Shown piece after piece: positions 22,539-33,647 of a stretch of DNA of 64,000 nucleotides. The position numbers were made by a program, and so were the translations under genes. The stretch is taken from positions 620,001-684,000 of the forward strand of contig CAJSYZ010000011.1 in the NCBI GenBank assembly GCA_910574455.1, in the 5' to 3' direction. Below the pieces are notes generated by a model that saw only the letters and a list, made by a program, of their open reading frames with translations, searched no databases and was not told the DNA's origin. The DNA comes from Trichaptum fuscoviolaceum. Its lineage: Eukaryota > Basidiomycota > Agaricomycetes > Hymenochaetales > Trichaptaceae. How positions within the stretch are numbered: position 1 is the first letter of the stretch; the number at the start of each line of letters is the position of its first letter.

Positions 22539-23374
22539 TCATACCGTTGTCATTTCCGGCCACAACTCAGGTGGCAGCCAGCAGTATTCACATATACTCC
22601 ACAAGAACTGTTGCTGTGGTGGTAAAGCTGAAAGTCCTTCGGGTGCAGGAGGTAGTTCTAGTTTGGAGAGTGAAAGTATCACCAAAAAATCCTGCGTGAT
22701 ATGGAAATAAGGCACAGCGCCCGTGAGTATTTCCTTTGACGATTCCAGCGGCGATCTCAAGGATAGACATGGAGCGATTTTCGGGCGTACATAAATTGTC
22801 ATTCCGACATATCTGTCTTTTTCGAAGACTCCGTAACAGTCACAGTATTACCGAGACGGAAGAAGTCGGGGTCATTCACCTCAGAGAACCCTTCGGCCCC
22901 TGACGACTCGGAGAAGTTGGCAATGCCGCGACGTTCTCAGTTTGAGAGGTGATACGAGATGCACCAAAACTGCAAATATGAGGTTGACCGGCGCTAGATA
23001 TAAGTACATTGTCCTAATTTATGGAGAAAGAAGTTCGCAATCGAAGATAAAGGGGAAACTAAATTACTCACTGCTCTTATATCGCCGTATATGCCAATTT
23101 CCTTACTATGAAGGTATATATGCCAGTCCTTCCGCGATGCCGGTGAATTGCCATTGCGCTGCAAATAGTATCCCACATACACATCATAATAGCCTCTGCC
23201 AATGCCCTTCCCGCCCTCTTTTCTCCTGACAGATCCAGTTAGATCAAGATATTTGAGCGACGCAAGCAGATCCGGAAGAGTGTCCCCTGTATGATCCTGT
23301 GTTGCGGCCGGACTGCATTCGGCACGCGATGATGGATCATCCGAAACCAAGGGTTGAAGTCGATCAGACAGCAT
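22539..23374 (-). pseudogene. Decayed tyrosine-kinase-like gene
   Basis: A second dead relative of the kinase at 25387-28298. The N-terminus SLKYLDLTGSVRR matches SLKYFDLTGSIEI of the intact copy, and the glycine loop remnant is GKGIGRGYYDVYVGYYLQRN. The sequence then jumps to YLHSKEIGIYGDI, so the ATP-binding Lys and helix C (VAIKRLRV..., HEIRVWSRLDH in the intact copy) are deleted. The activation segment carries a TGA where GSLRWMAPE has Trp (near 22880). The C-lobe remnant ends QQQFLWSICEYCW. The start is not defined. Confidence 0.75.
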
Positions 23375-23579
23375 TCAGACTACAAAATACTTTTCGAAGG
23401 GAAGCAAAGCTGGATTTTGTACAAGAGAGGCTATCGCCGCCGTTTCAATGTAAAACTAAGAACCATGCCAGAGGGGATTCGTCACGAAAGGCTTTACTAT
23501 GTAGTGTGATGGTGCGGTAGGTTCAAGTTGCGTTCACTGGCACGTCGTGGGCACTGATTGACAGTGGCAGGCTGAGAAT

Positions 23580-24915
23580 TGTTTATGTTGACTCAACTTT
23601 TCCTCTGCAGAATTTCGGTGCGCTGGCTTCATCAACATGAGTGTTTACTACGAGCAGCCGTAAGCACACAAGTTATTTGTAGATTTTGGCTAGCACGTTT
23701 TGAGGCTGCATCCGGCGGAATGATGACAGAATTTTATCAAGAAATCACCACACACTGTGACTGTACAACCTTCCAGCGCTGTGTCGTATTTTCTCCTCCA
23801 GTACGTTTTCGACCTTCAGAGCTTTGCCATGGTCCGCTGACCTGCTTCGCAAAGCCTTGAGCGTGTCTCAGACACGGGTGGGATACGCTTCATGGATATA
23901 TCGTCGAGATATGAGTCAAGGTGTGAACAATAGTGCCATCGTCATCTTCCTCGACTTACAAACGCATCTTACTACTCATTGCAGCTCGCGAACGTGACAC
24001 ATGCCAAACTCCTTAAGGAATTTCAACACAAAATCCTCCTGGTGAACCACCCGATAACGTGACACGTCCGGTGGTGACCTCCGTCCTCGAAGCAAACGAG
24101 CTCGGCACTCTAAGCAGCGAGCAGGGCACAAGCCTCGTGCACCGTAATTCAAAGCCCGGCGTACTATGGGAGCCACATGACGGGAATGAGGGCGAGGCAA
24201 AGAGGCAAATAGATGTGCATCCTGGGAAGGAATGGAATCTACCCGTGGTCAATGATGAGAAGGTGGTCAGTGCGATGACTTCTTTCAGTGCGTTCGTTCT
24301 CTGTCCTCTGATAACAATTAACGCTAATTTCGATTCAGGTAATACCATCGTAGTCTCGGTAACCTCTCGATACTAGTATGCCGAGACAAGCACGGTTTAG
24401 ATGCATCAATACCTTCGAGTCGCACACGCAGAAGTCTCTTCGAATCGTTTCGCTACGCACCACATAGAACACGCGAAAGGTCTTCACACAAGTGTTAGAA
24501 CGGTGTGTACAATGCTATTCGGGGTCTCGGGGATCATTGTACTATGCTGCGCAGTAAGTAACCATGTCAGGTTGATCTGTGTCGGTGAGTTGACTTCGCA
24601 GTCTGATATCGAACGCATCTTAAAGACAGGGCAACGACGGCTAACGAAAGCTCTAGTACAATGCTCGATATTTCGCAGAACAGGAATACGCTCAGTTTCT
24701 CGATGGGTGCAAGGGCGAGCTGCTTTTCAATCATATCTTCTCGTAGGATCGTACCAGCTGTCTCTGAAGCCAAGAATCCCGGCTCATTGAAGGCGACCAC
24801 GGATCGTTCGAACCTGTACTGGCAGCCGTTCAAGAAGCGGCTCGCGAGATGGAGCGGAGGCAACCGAAACCCAGATTTGCTAGCTCCGGAAATATATATG
24901 TATGTCGGTGGATAG
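23580..24915 (+). pseudogene. OMA1-like protease pseudogene
   Basis: Diverged copy of the intact gene at 30120-31838. Matching segments start near 23770 (the CGTATTTTCTCC stretch, homologous to the YYLL exon), continue with the exon reading TGGIRFMDISSRYES near 23870-23915, and are strongest at 23985-24300 (LANVTHAKLLKEFQHKIL ... KEWNLPVVNDEKVV). It is dead: a TGA replaces the Arg codon of NHPITRHVR (near 24059), a 4-nt deletion follows at the next Arg codons, and the sequence past 24340 no longer matches the HEIGH exon. Stretches near 24660-24910 show no clear homology. It follows the dead kinase as the intact OMA1 follows the intact kinase. Confidence 0.8.
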
Positions 24916-25386
24916 GAGCACGGAAAAGATTGCAACAAGGTTGTGGAGCCTCGTCGTCGTTGATGACTTCTCTATTGTCATGACATGGCGAAATTTTGTT
25001 AGTCGGTGAGTCTCAGTCGGTTCTTTCTGAAATGCCAATATACTAAAAGAAAATGCTAAATACCTCCTAGTTCCTCGTATGCGAGTTGGGCAAGGTATAC
25101 AGGTGATTGAGATATGGCTTCCCTAAGTTGGCGTTGAGTCCGATGAGCCTGAGAGTGAGAAGATACACGGGAGACCTGGGAAAAAGACCATCGTCTTATC
25201 CTAGTGGTGAACGACCAAAGGAAAATTCGAGCGCAGGCCGGACGAGGGACGTGTTATATCACTCACCGGCGTGAACCATCTTTACAACGGGATAGTGGAT
25301 CCTCGATACAGACGTTGGATCGACTTAGTCTATCCTGAAAAGAAAACATTGTCATTTGGATTTTGAATACTCGTTTTACTATCCCC
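24916..25386. other. Intergenic, no feature seen
   Basis: Between the OMA1 pseudogene and the end of the kinase gene I see no gene, repeat or motif that can be supported. The right end may be the kinase 3' untranslated region. Confidence 0.5.
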
Positions 25387-28298
25387 CTAAGTATTGTTGT
25401 GGGTAATACGACAAAGACTCTATATATTGTATATTAAAGGAGTTCCGTTCTTTCGTATCCATATATCCAAACACTAGATTGCCTGAGGTATAAATCGACT
25501 CAACGCCGATCATTAGTCCCGAGGAAAGTTTGCAACTTCATACGAATGTAAGCATGTATGCATATGTAAGGGAAAGAGGTTACATACTTTTGAATTGAGA
25601 TAAGGCCTTTGCATTTGAATGTAAAGAGGTAATCTTGATCTTTCTCGTAGCGTAGAGTAAGCACTTTTGTCATCCCGGGCATAAGATCGCACTTGACAGC
25701 CAGCGCACACTGCTCAACGGATACGACAAGCAACCCAGGGTTAAAGAATGTGATCTCATCACACATAGAGTTGCGTATGATATATTCACTCGAAAGGATA
25801 GTCGAAGTCTCCTCGAAATCTCTTGCGATATCAATAGTCGTGTTATTTGTAAATTGATGCCTTTAATCCATGAGTTTGCAATGCAGTCTGATTGAGAGTC
25901 TGAGAGTCTGAGACAAAGCTTACCAATTTTCAACTGAAGCTTCATGGCATACGGAGGTGAAGCAATAAATCCTACCCCAAATTAACTCCAGGTGAACTTC
26001 TCTCGAAGGCTCAAGATCTACTTGGATCTCGAGCTCGCTTTGTCTGACAGTGATGACTTGATTTCCACTATTCTCGAGGACCACTTTGCACGTATCAAAT
26101 CTGGCTTCGGGGACCTTTCGGAGAGGTAATCCGATGCTTATCCCGTCGAATACTTCGCGAATATCAATGTACATTGCGCTCCTGGAATAATCTAGCTGGT
26201 ATCTTTCATTATCTTTGAGAAACCACTCCAAAACGAAAGGTGGAAAGTGTCTTACGTTTTGAATTTGGCTATGCCATTGCAAATGAAACGAAGGTTATAG
26301 ATCGTGTCAACGTCGAAAACATTGAAATATGACTGTGCAGGAAGGAGATCGACCATTATCTGATTGCCATAATCCGTGACAGAAACAATTTGTGTTGAGG
26401 TATTCAAGATCCACATTTCGTTTCTGGGTCTAATGAGACGGCTGAACTCTAGTATAGCTAATGGACGTACTTACATACAAGTCGGACGGTGACCTATCGT
26501 CCCGAAATTGAAGGCCGACTCACTGGCAAAATCTCCGATTCTATAGAATACGTTGCCCGACTGTCTTGAAGATACACTCTGAGCATCACCCGAGTGAACG
26601 ACGAATCTAAAAGGCTTCTTAAGTGGCTGTCCATTATCTCCGCATGACTGCTCGTCAAGGGCCGCCAAATATCTGTAATGGTATTGCAATGATATACGTC
26701 AGCTGACCGTTAAACGAAAGATTTAGAAGTTGGACGGACGTGAACGTAGAGTCAAGGGTGTATTCACTCTTTCCATCCGTGAAGTTGAGAAGGCTCGCCT
26801 GCTCCCCTACATCTAGCTCTAGAAGTATATGCCGATAGCCATCGACAATTTCTGTTCTACAGTCTTGTGAACATCGGCTGTCACAGTATCTGACCGTAAT
26901 TTGACGAAAAAGGTTATTCTTAATTAGGAACGGCTTCATAGTTTTATACTTACCATTGGAGAGACGTTAAGATACAACCTGGTGAATGTATGTATGTGAG
27001 GACACACCTTTATTGTACCATTTGCATGTAGGAAACTGCAGATCCGTGACATTTGTGGACGCTTGTCAGAAGCTTGCCAGCATTCTTCGCAAATACTCCA
27101 TAAACATTGGAGTCTCCGCGGAAATGATAGTCGATCCTTGGGTGTAGCTGGTAGATTCCATGAAGCCACGGTATGCATCACTTTTGCTTCATGCTTTATG
27201 TGAGCATAGGGCATTTCTCCTGTTAACAATTCCTATGGTAGTCTTAGCCTTAAGACTCATATCACAGTGGATAACTTCAGAACGCACAAGAATTGTCATT
27301 CCGAACGCCCATACATCTGTCAATTCAGAATGTTCTGGTTCCGTGCCATCATCTTCCGAGAAGAAGAATTCGAAGAACTCCGGAGCCATCCACCTCAGAG
27401 ATCCTTGCAGTCCTCGGGAATTAGATGTCGACCTCCTCAGTGTTTCAGAGTGAGAGGCCAGACGGGATATTCCAAAGTCGCATATTAGAGGCTGGCCGAC
27501 GCTAGAAGCAAGTATGTTTTCCTTATAAAAATTCGTCAAACTAAAAGGAAGTCAGGAATATATGTATTTGCTTACGGCTTTCATATCGCCATGTATGACC
27601 TGTTTACTATGAAGATACGATAGTCCTTCCGCAATTCCGCAGACCTGTAGAGTTTATTTCAGCGCATCTGGGTTTAAGCAAGAGGTGTTGAGTTGATCTG
27701 ACAATTTGGGAAATGTCGCAATCTGGATGACTTTTCACGTATTTATTGATTGTACCGTCTTCCATCCATTCTGAGATCAACAGAGGACAATCATTGCTTT
27801 CCAGTGCATACCCAACAAAAGGCAGGATGTTAGGATGATCGAGTCTCGACCAGACGCGAATCTCGTGTATGAGCATCTTTGAAAGCAGTTTAGTCAACAA
27901 TGACACAGTAATAAATAGCTGCATACCTTTGCAAAGTCGCGTTCAGAAAGAATGTGAACCCGGAGACGTTTGATTGCCACTTTTAATAGAATTCCAGTGT
28001 TGGGCTGTAAGCAATGCCCTATGAACACATCACAGTATCCTCCGTGGGCGTTCTTGGCCACGTCTTGTATCTCGATGGACCCAGTGAGATCAAAGTATTT
28101 AAGCGAGTCCAGGTACTTCCGAAGCTTTTCCTTGTTGCTCGTTATTGTTGCATGAGCCTCACGCTCTGTTGGGGAAGGCTTGTAGAACTTGTCATGCGGA
28201 GTTTGGTGAGGGATTGGGTCAATTCGCATTGATAGCGTAGTTGAGTTAGACAGCGAAATGCTCTCGGGATGTGTATATGCCAGTGAGTGTGATGTCAA
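25387..28298 (-). CDS. Tyrosine-kinase-like protein kinase with C-terminal exon-encoded beta-module repeats
   Basis: The kinase exons 27927-28298, 27703-27876, 27576-27644, 27288-27521 and 27008-27232 all join in phase. They supply a Gly loop (NAHGGYCDVFIG), the ATP-site Lys in VAIKRLRV, helix C (HEIRVWSRLDHPN), the catalytic loop VIHGDMKAENIL (HGD instead of HRD, Asp kept), the metal-binding DFG in ICDFGISRL, APE in LRWMAPEF, and DVWAFGMTIL. All catalytic residues are present, so it should be active. The type is TKL, expanded in Agaricomycetes. The frame then continues through a 74-nt intron into exons at about 26700-26933, 26475-26650, 26256-26423, 25924-26181, 25588-25860 and 25387-25535. 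These encode repeated beta-rich modules without a known domain (for example TQIVSVTDYGNQIMVDLLPA, then YNLRFICNGIAKFKT). The start is the first ATG of the exon. The joins around 26650-26700 and the last exon are uncertain, and the modules could belong to a separate transcript. Confidence 0.75.
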
Positions 28299-28670
28299 AG
28301 CAATTGTTGATATGATTGTTCAGCTGACTGGCGGTCACCGAGCACAAGGGGTGCATTGTGTTCATCTACATATATACATCAGGCCACAATTAGCGCTGAG
28401 GGTATTAGTACTTCGGAAAGTTATAAACACTCACCCAGTAGAGCGGATTATATGTATATTAGAACTGGCCATTGCTTGCACGACTTCGGGTTTCGTGGTT
28501 TGAGCATATAAAAGTTATGTCCTGTGAATCGAATTTTGATACCTTAATTTTCACTGAAACAGAGAAGCAGGTCTGAAAGCTGAAAGGGAGAATAGTTAGC
28601 CAAATACTTTCAACATGAAGAAATGAGGAGAGCGTACACTGCAAAAGCAGTGCTTAGGTCTCAAAGGCGC

Positions 28671-29002
28671 TCATGCCTTCGCTGCTTTAATCCCACTCTC
28701 AGAGAGCACAACGACGTTCTTTGATGCATGTGTTGTATATGCGATCGAAGCAATCCCATCAAAAGCTGTGTATTAGGGTCAGAAGTCGTCTTAAATTCGG
28801 ATAGCCAGCCGAGGGTAAATCCTACGAGCACAAAGGAAGTCGACAGTTTGCTTATCTCTTGATTCTGAGGTTTTCTTCTTCCAGTCAGTAGTGCCCCGCT
28901 CTTGATCGTAGAGAAAATCAAACTTTGTCTCAACACTACATAGGTCTCAACACGAATGTGGGTACTTACTAGTTTGAGTCCGATCTCGTCGGATATTGAA
29001 AG
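28671..29002 (-). CDS. 3' exons of an unrecognised small gene
   Basis: Three exons with canonical borders (28970-29002, 28826-28928, 28671-28765) form 77 codons without a stop up to TGA at 28671-28673. The order is LSISDEIGLKL, TKFDFLYDQERGTTDWKKK ... VDFLCA, then PFDGIASIAYTTHASKNVVV and SESGIKAAKA. I do not recognise a family. The upstream exons and the start are not found, and 77 codons could be chance or part of a decayed copy, since this lies inside the kinase/OMA1 duplication region. Confidence 0.35.
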
Positions 29003-29172
29003 CTAATCGCAGATGGTATGTACGGCCGAGAAGTTAGTTCGAAATGGCTGCGCCCGCGCTAACGAAAGCACAGGATTACATAGTGAGGATGAATGCCTTT
29101 GGCAGTAAAGAAGTTGCTTGATCATTACTAGTGTCTTCAGAGTTTAGGGTAGAGGGTCGGAGCTGAAAACAC

Positions 29173-29383
29173 CTACTCTGCGGCGCCTGCGCTCACAACT
29201 TTCATTTTCTCTTCGCCAGTTCGGGAGTCCTAATAGCGCAACAAAACTATCCAAATTTCAGCGTAGAAAAACATTGATAAGGCAATAAAAACTTACCGAT
29301 CGACGGTCATAGTATCCACCACTCTGATCGCACCACCGATGGCGACTGTAGATTTTCAGAACACAGGGCCCTGTTTGGCTGTC
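29173..29383 (-). CDS. 3' exons of a second unrecognised small gene
   Basis: Two phase-0 exons, 29297-29383 and 29173-29229, give 47 codons ending in TAG. The readings are DSQTGPCVLKIYSRHRW, CDQSGGYYDRRS, then DSRTGEEKMKVVSAGAAE. Both exons begin with a DS(Q/R)TG motif, which may be coincidence. No family is recognised and the start is missing. Kept only because borders, phase and composition agree. Confidence 0.28.
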
Positions 29384-29640
29384 CTATTATCACTTTCGCG
29401 AAGTTACCAAGGCACAATGGTCTCAGTTGATGTTGTGTTAGGTTCCTTGAGCTTCCGGTTTGATGGCTTCGAGTAAATGCATGTGGCACGTTTGCAAATT
29501 AATGGGACATTAGCCGAACATACTAAGACAGCTGGAGTGCCGAGAAAGTGTAAGAGGAATTCTATGAATATGAGAAACTAGCTATTCAGTAGAGACTCGA
29601 AAGTGATTGTCCGAAGATTTTGTCCGGCGAGACGACCAAG

Positions 29641-29670
29641 TCGGAGTCGGAGTCGGAGTCGGAGTCGGAG
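29641..29670 (+). repeat. Hexanucleotide microsatellite (TCGGAG)5
   Basis: Five perfect tandem copies of TCGGAG directly after GACGACCAAG. The unit would read Ser-Glu or Arg-Ser type dipeptides if translated, but no frame around it is coding. The surrounding gap 29384-30119 shows no other feature except the probable OMA1 promoter at its right end. Confidence 0.85.
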
Positions 29671-30119
29671 TTGCTACTAACTTAAGTTCCGACCCGAAGA
29701 GCTTAACACTATTGACAAAATAGCCGTTCCTTCAAAGTCACCTATGTCAGTGGGTTTCAACTCGGAATTTTATACTGTCATACTAGTGTAATACTAGTAG
29801 ACTGGCAGACGGGATATATCAAGATGGCTTTCTCTTGTTGATTCGAAATGTAAGATGAAGAGTTCCCGTACCTCGTTCGAGCTCGATGTCGACCCACCAC
29901 TCATGGCTGGGTACACTAGCAGCGCGATGCAGAAGAAATATGAGAAAGGGCTTTGGGTGAACCATGCCCTATACAATGTCGTCGCACAATGCAAAGCTCG
30001 TGAAGAGGTGACAGTGTTTGAGTCGCGAGTATCTCAGAACTCTCTCACTTTCCACTCCAGTCATATTTACACATGCTCCCACCTTAAATTCTTTGCTTGT
30101 GTGCTCAGGTCAATGCAGA

Positions 30120-31838
30120 ATGTTCTCCACCGGATACTTGACAAAAGCCACTAATGGAAACTCAATACGAAGACTATCAAGCTTGAGTATAGCTATTCCG
30201 AAATTCCGAGCGAACTTGACTTTCTCTCAACGAAGCCTACACCTACCGTCCACTGTACCATGGATCAGAACTCCGGACCCAAAACTCAGGAATTATCCTT
30301 TGCAACGCCACACAGGGAATACATCTTTCCGTTCAGCGAAACGTCATCTGTCGTTTGGTAACCCGAATGTTCGCTATACGCGCTTTGCGCCAGGCGCAGG
30401 TGGGAAGCAGCGCCGTGTACCGACGTTCGTTACCATCCTGGCTTGCGGCGTTGTGTCGTATTATCTCCTTCAGTACGCTATCTACTTTAAAGCTTTGCCG
30501 TGGTCTACTAACCTGCTTCATAAAGCCTAGAGCGTGTCCCAGACACGGGTAGGATACGCTTCATGGATATATCGCCGAGATACGAGGCGGAGGTGTGTGC
30601 ACTTGTCCTTCGTCAGTTTACACATCTCATCTCCTCCTGTAGCTCGCGAACGTCACACACGCCGAGCTCCTGAAGGAATACCAGAACAAGATTCTTCCCG
30701 TGAACCACCCGATTACACGACACGTCCGGCGCGTGGTGACCTCCATCCTTGAAGCAAACGAGCTCGGTACTCTAAGCAGCGGGCAGGACACAAGCCTCGT
30801 GCACCGTAATCCAAAGCCCGGCGTACTATGGGAGCCACATGACGGGAATGACGGCGAGGCAAAGAGGCAGATAGAGATGCACCCCGGGAAGGAATGGAAT
30901 CTACTCGTGGTCAATGATGAGAAGGTGGTTAATGCAATGGCTTCTTTCAGTGCGTTCGTTTTCTGGCCTTTGACAACAACCTTCTGCTAACTTCTTGATT
31001 CAGATAATATCATCGTATTCACGGGGATCCTCCCAATATGCCGAGACGAGAACGGTCTAGCTGCAGTCCTTGGTCATGGTGCGTCTCTTCACGAAGCATC
31101 TTGTTGGTCTGATTCACTGACCCTCGAGTATAGAAATCGGACATGTCGGTTAGTTCAGATCGGTAAACTATCCTCGAGATGGTCCATTGACAACAATAAC
31201 CGTTAGTTGCCCGGCATCCTTCTGAACGAGCATCGATTTCGAAGCTACTCATATTGGGTTCATACCTTCTTCTCCAGTTCGGATTACCAGTCGCCGCTAC
31301 AGCCGGAGCCGTGAAGTTACTTTTTGACCTCCCGAACTCTCGCAAACAGGAATTGGAAGGTATACTCAAATATTGCTTAATTGTACAAGTGCGCTGTCTA
31401 ACTTAGCTCTTTACTTATACCAGCCGACAGAATCGGCCTGAAACTTAGCTCGCGCGCTTGTTTTGAACCTCGGGCTGCAATCGAGCATGTCTCCTTTTTT
31501 CATGCATAAGAGAAGCATACAATACTCACTGAGATTTCATAGGATGCACCATCGGCTTGACATGATAGAGAAGAGCCACGGCAGACTCAATGTCAGCTTT
31601 CTTTACACCCATCCCACAGGAGAACAGCGTGTCAAGGTCAGCACAGTATCCTAGTCTGAAACCGAACTTATGTTCACCTACGAGTTATCATGCACAGCTT
31701 TTAACGGATCTACTTCCTGAGGCATATAGAGTACAGGAAGAGAGCCCTTATTGTGCTGGCACTGCTAAGAACTTCGATGCTTTCCGGAGGGTCGTAAGGG
31801 GCATTGATCAACCACTTGTAAGAGTATTTAGCCGGTAG
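30120..31838 (+). CDS. OMA1: Mitochondrial inner-membrane metallopeptidase OMA1 (M48 family)
   Basis: Nine exons in phase give 421 residues: 30120-30472, 30526-30592, 30643-30949, 31004-31078, 31134-31148, 31207-31359, 31424-31484, 31543-31636 and 31698-31838. The N-terminus MFSTGYLTKATNGNS..., rich in Ser/Arg, fits a mitochondrial presequence. It is followed by the transmembrane stretch TFVTILACGVVSYYLL and the family motif LERVPDTGRIRFMDISPRYE. The M48 signature LAAVLGHEIGHVVARHPSER is assembled across three exons, including a 15-nt exon (31134-31148). The third zinc ligand lies in RKQELEADRIGLKL. OMA1 is a stress-activated peptidase that cuts inner-membrane proteins during quality control. 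The intron 31485-31542 has a GC donor (GCATGT), a known rare class. A dead copy is at 23580-24915. Confidence 0.9.
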
Positions 31839-31991
31839 TTCCACACCTTGTAGGATAACGAAGGGAAAGAAAGAGTCACAAATAAACATTAGAAACATTT
31901 TGCGCTGTCAAGCACGCTTGAAGGCTATGAACAGAATTATCTATGAAGAAAGGGGGAACACAAGTAAAGCAGAAGTCATAAAAACAGACGA

Positions 31992-33336
31992 TCAGCTCGT
32001 AAGCTCATTGACGCATTCCCATACGCCTTTCAAGTTCTCTTTCCACAACGAGACCTTTCCGTCTCCGCAGCTAACCGCAAGAATGTTGCCAGCCAAGCTC
32101 CAAGATACGCGCCAAACGACATCCGGGAATTTCCCGGGAGCAGCGCTCGGGGTCGCAGCAGTCGGTGCGCCAGGTGTGGCAGACGTCCCCAATGATGAAG
32201 GGTCCAAAGGTGTCTTAACCCAAGGCTTCTCCGGAGAGTCCTTCGTCCATATGAGAACGGTGCGGTCCTGCGACGCAGTCGCCATGTACGCGCGAGGAAG
32301 ACCGATATTCGGCGCCCATGCAACGTCGCGCACCCAGTCTGTGTGGCCAGCGAGCGTCTCCTCCTCCGCCCAGCATCGATTTGTCTCGTTGTACCCCCAG
32401 ATGCGCACGACGTTATCGCACCCGGCGCTCGCGAAGCGCTTGACGGTCTGAATAGAGCCTGTTCCTGATGTGGGTGCGCCTGGCTGGCTAGCTGCTTGGG
32501 AGGGGAGAGAGGGTGTAATGAGTGAACCAGGGAGGACGGCCGGTGCCCAGGAGACAGCATTGCAGCCGATGGCGTGGCCGTTGAAGATGTCAGCATCCCA
32601 AGAGCCATCGTCTGCGAGATGTGTTGAATACATGGAAGTGCAACTGAAGTTGATATAGACATACTTTTGAATGTTAACACAGAGAGCTTTCCGTCAGAGG
32701 AAGCACACGCAAGCATTGCACCCAGCTCATGAGGTGCCCAAGCGATAGAGTTGACTGTCCAGTACTGTCAGAGAGAGATAATATCCGACATAACTCTGCG
32801 ACGTACCTGAAGCACTATGTAAGTTATGCTCCTTGATTTTCGTCCACCCACCAGCAGCACCTTGTTGAGGTTGCTGCTCCTTCCAGATGAGTACCTTGCC
32901 ATCATACGAGCACGACGCGAGGATATGTCCATACTTCGGGTGCGCCCAGGCAACTTGCCACACCGGACCTGTATGACTATCCAGCCACAAAACCAACATC
33001 TAAGCCAACAAAGTTCCAGCGTCAAGCACAAGACCTCTCACCCCTTGAGCACCTGCCCTGCTCCCGACTTTTGCGGTTCTCCATCAACAACATCGAAGAC
33101 CTTCACTGTACGGTCTGATGAGCACGTCGCCAGTCTTTTTCCGTAGTAATCTAGTTGAGCATCGTGCTATCCACTTCAACGGTTAGTCCAGTAACGCATG
33201 ACGATATAAAACGGAGACTTACAATCATGTCTTCATGGTGAGTTTCGATGGGTATGGACTCTGAAGCTGATGTTGCGGCCTGTATTTTATCTCAATGAAG
33301 GGCAGTTCCAGCTATCTATGATTCCATGCTCACCAT
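31992..33336 (-). CDS. SEC13: SEC13, COPII outer-coat / nuclear-pore WD40 protein
   Basis: Six exons in phase give 354 residues: 33334-33336 (ATG only), 33223-33279, 33042-33166, 32807-32976, 32665-32754 and 31992-32611. Readings follow SEC13 closely: [104 protein letters not shown] and [18 protein letters not shown]13 pairs with SEC31 in the COPII cage on ER exit sites and is also a Y-complex nucleoporin. A Pro/Ser/Thr/Ala-rich insert (about 30 residues near [12 protein letters not shown]) and another ([18 protein letters not shown]) lengthen it beyond the ~300 residues usual in yeast. OMA1 converges on it from the left, with 153 bp between the stops. Confidence 0.93.
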
Positions 33337-33647
33337 TGCGTATAAATTGAATGAATGACCAGTGGGCAAGAAGGAGCTTTCAGTGAAGGGGCGCGTCGCG
33401 TTGTACGTGGAAGTGTCATGATGCCGGATTTGGCTTAATTTCTATTTCAAGCATCAAGACTCGGGCCCACAGCCATCTCATGCTCTTCTTCTGTCTACAC
33501 CTTCAAAAAATCTTTTTAAAGTTACAAAATGAAAAGGCTGGTCCTAAAGTGAAAATATGTGAGTCCTCGAGCCATCGGTTGACAGTAGAAGTTAGACATC
33601 GGTATCATTACAGGCAGTTATTATACAATTCTTTTTTTCTACAAACC

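Noticed and set aside
26674..26698. A 25-nt intron (GTATAT...TACAG) between two beta modules
   Set aside because: Too short for the spliceosome. An acceptor further on (after about 45-50 nt) is more likely, so the exact join is left open.
31149..31206. OMA1 looked truncated, with a stop right after HEIGHV
   Set aside because: A GT...AG intron at 31149-31206 restores VARHPSERASIS and the rest of the protein, so the gene is intact.
31992..33336. Treating the overlapping frame 32030-32716 as a second protein
   Set aside because: It is an alternative reading of SEC13 exons. The WD40 frame is conserved and in phase over all six exons.
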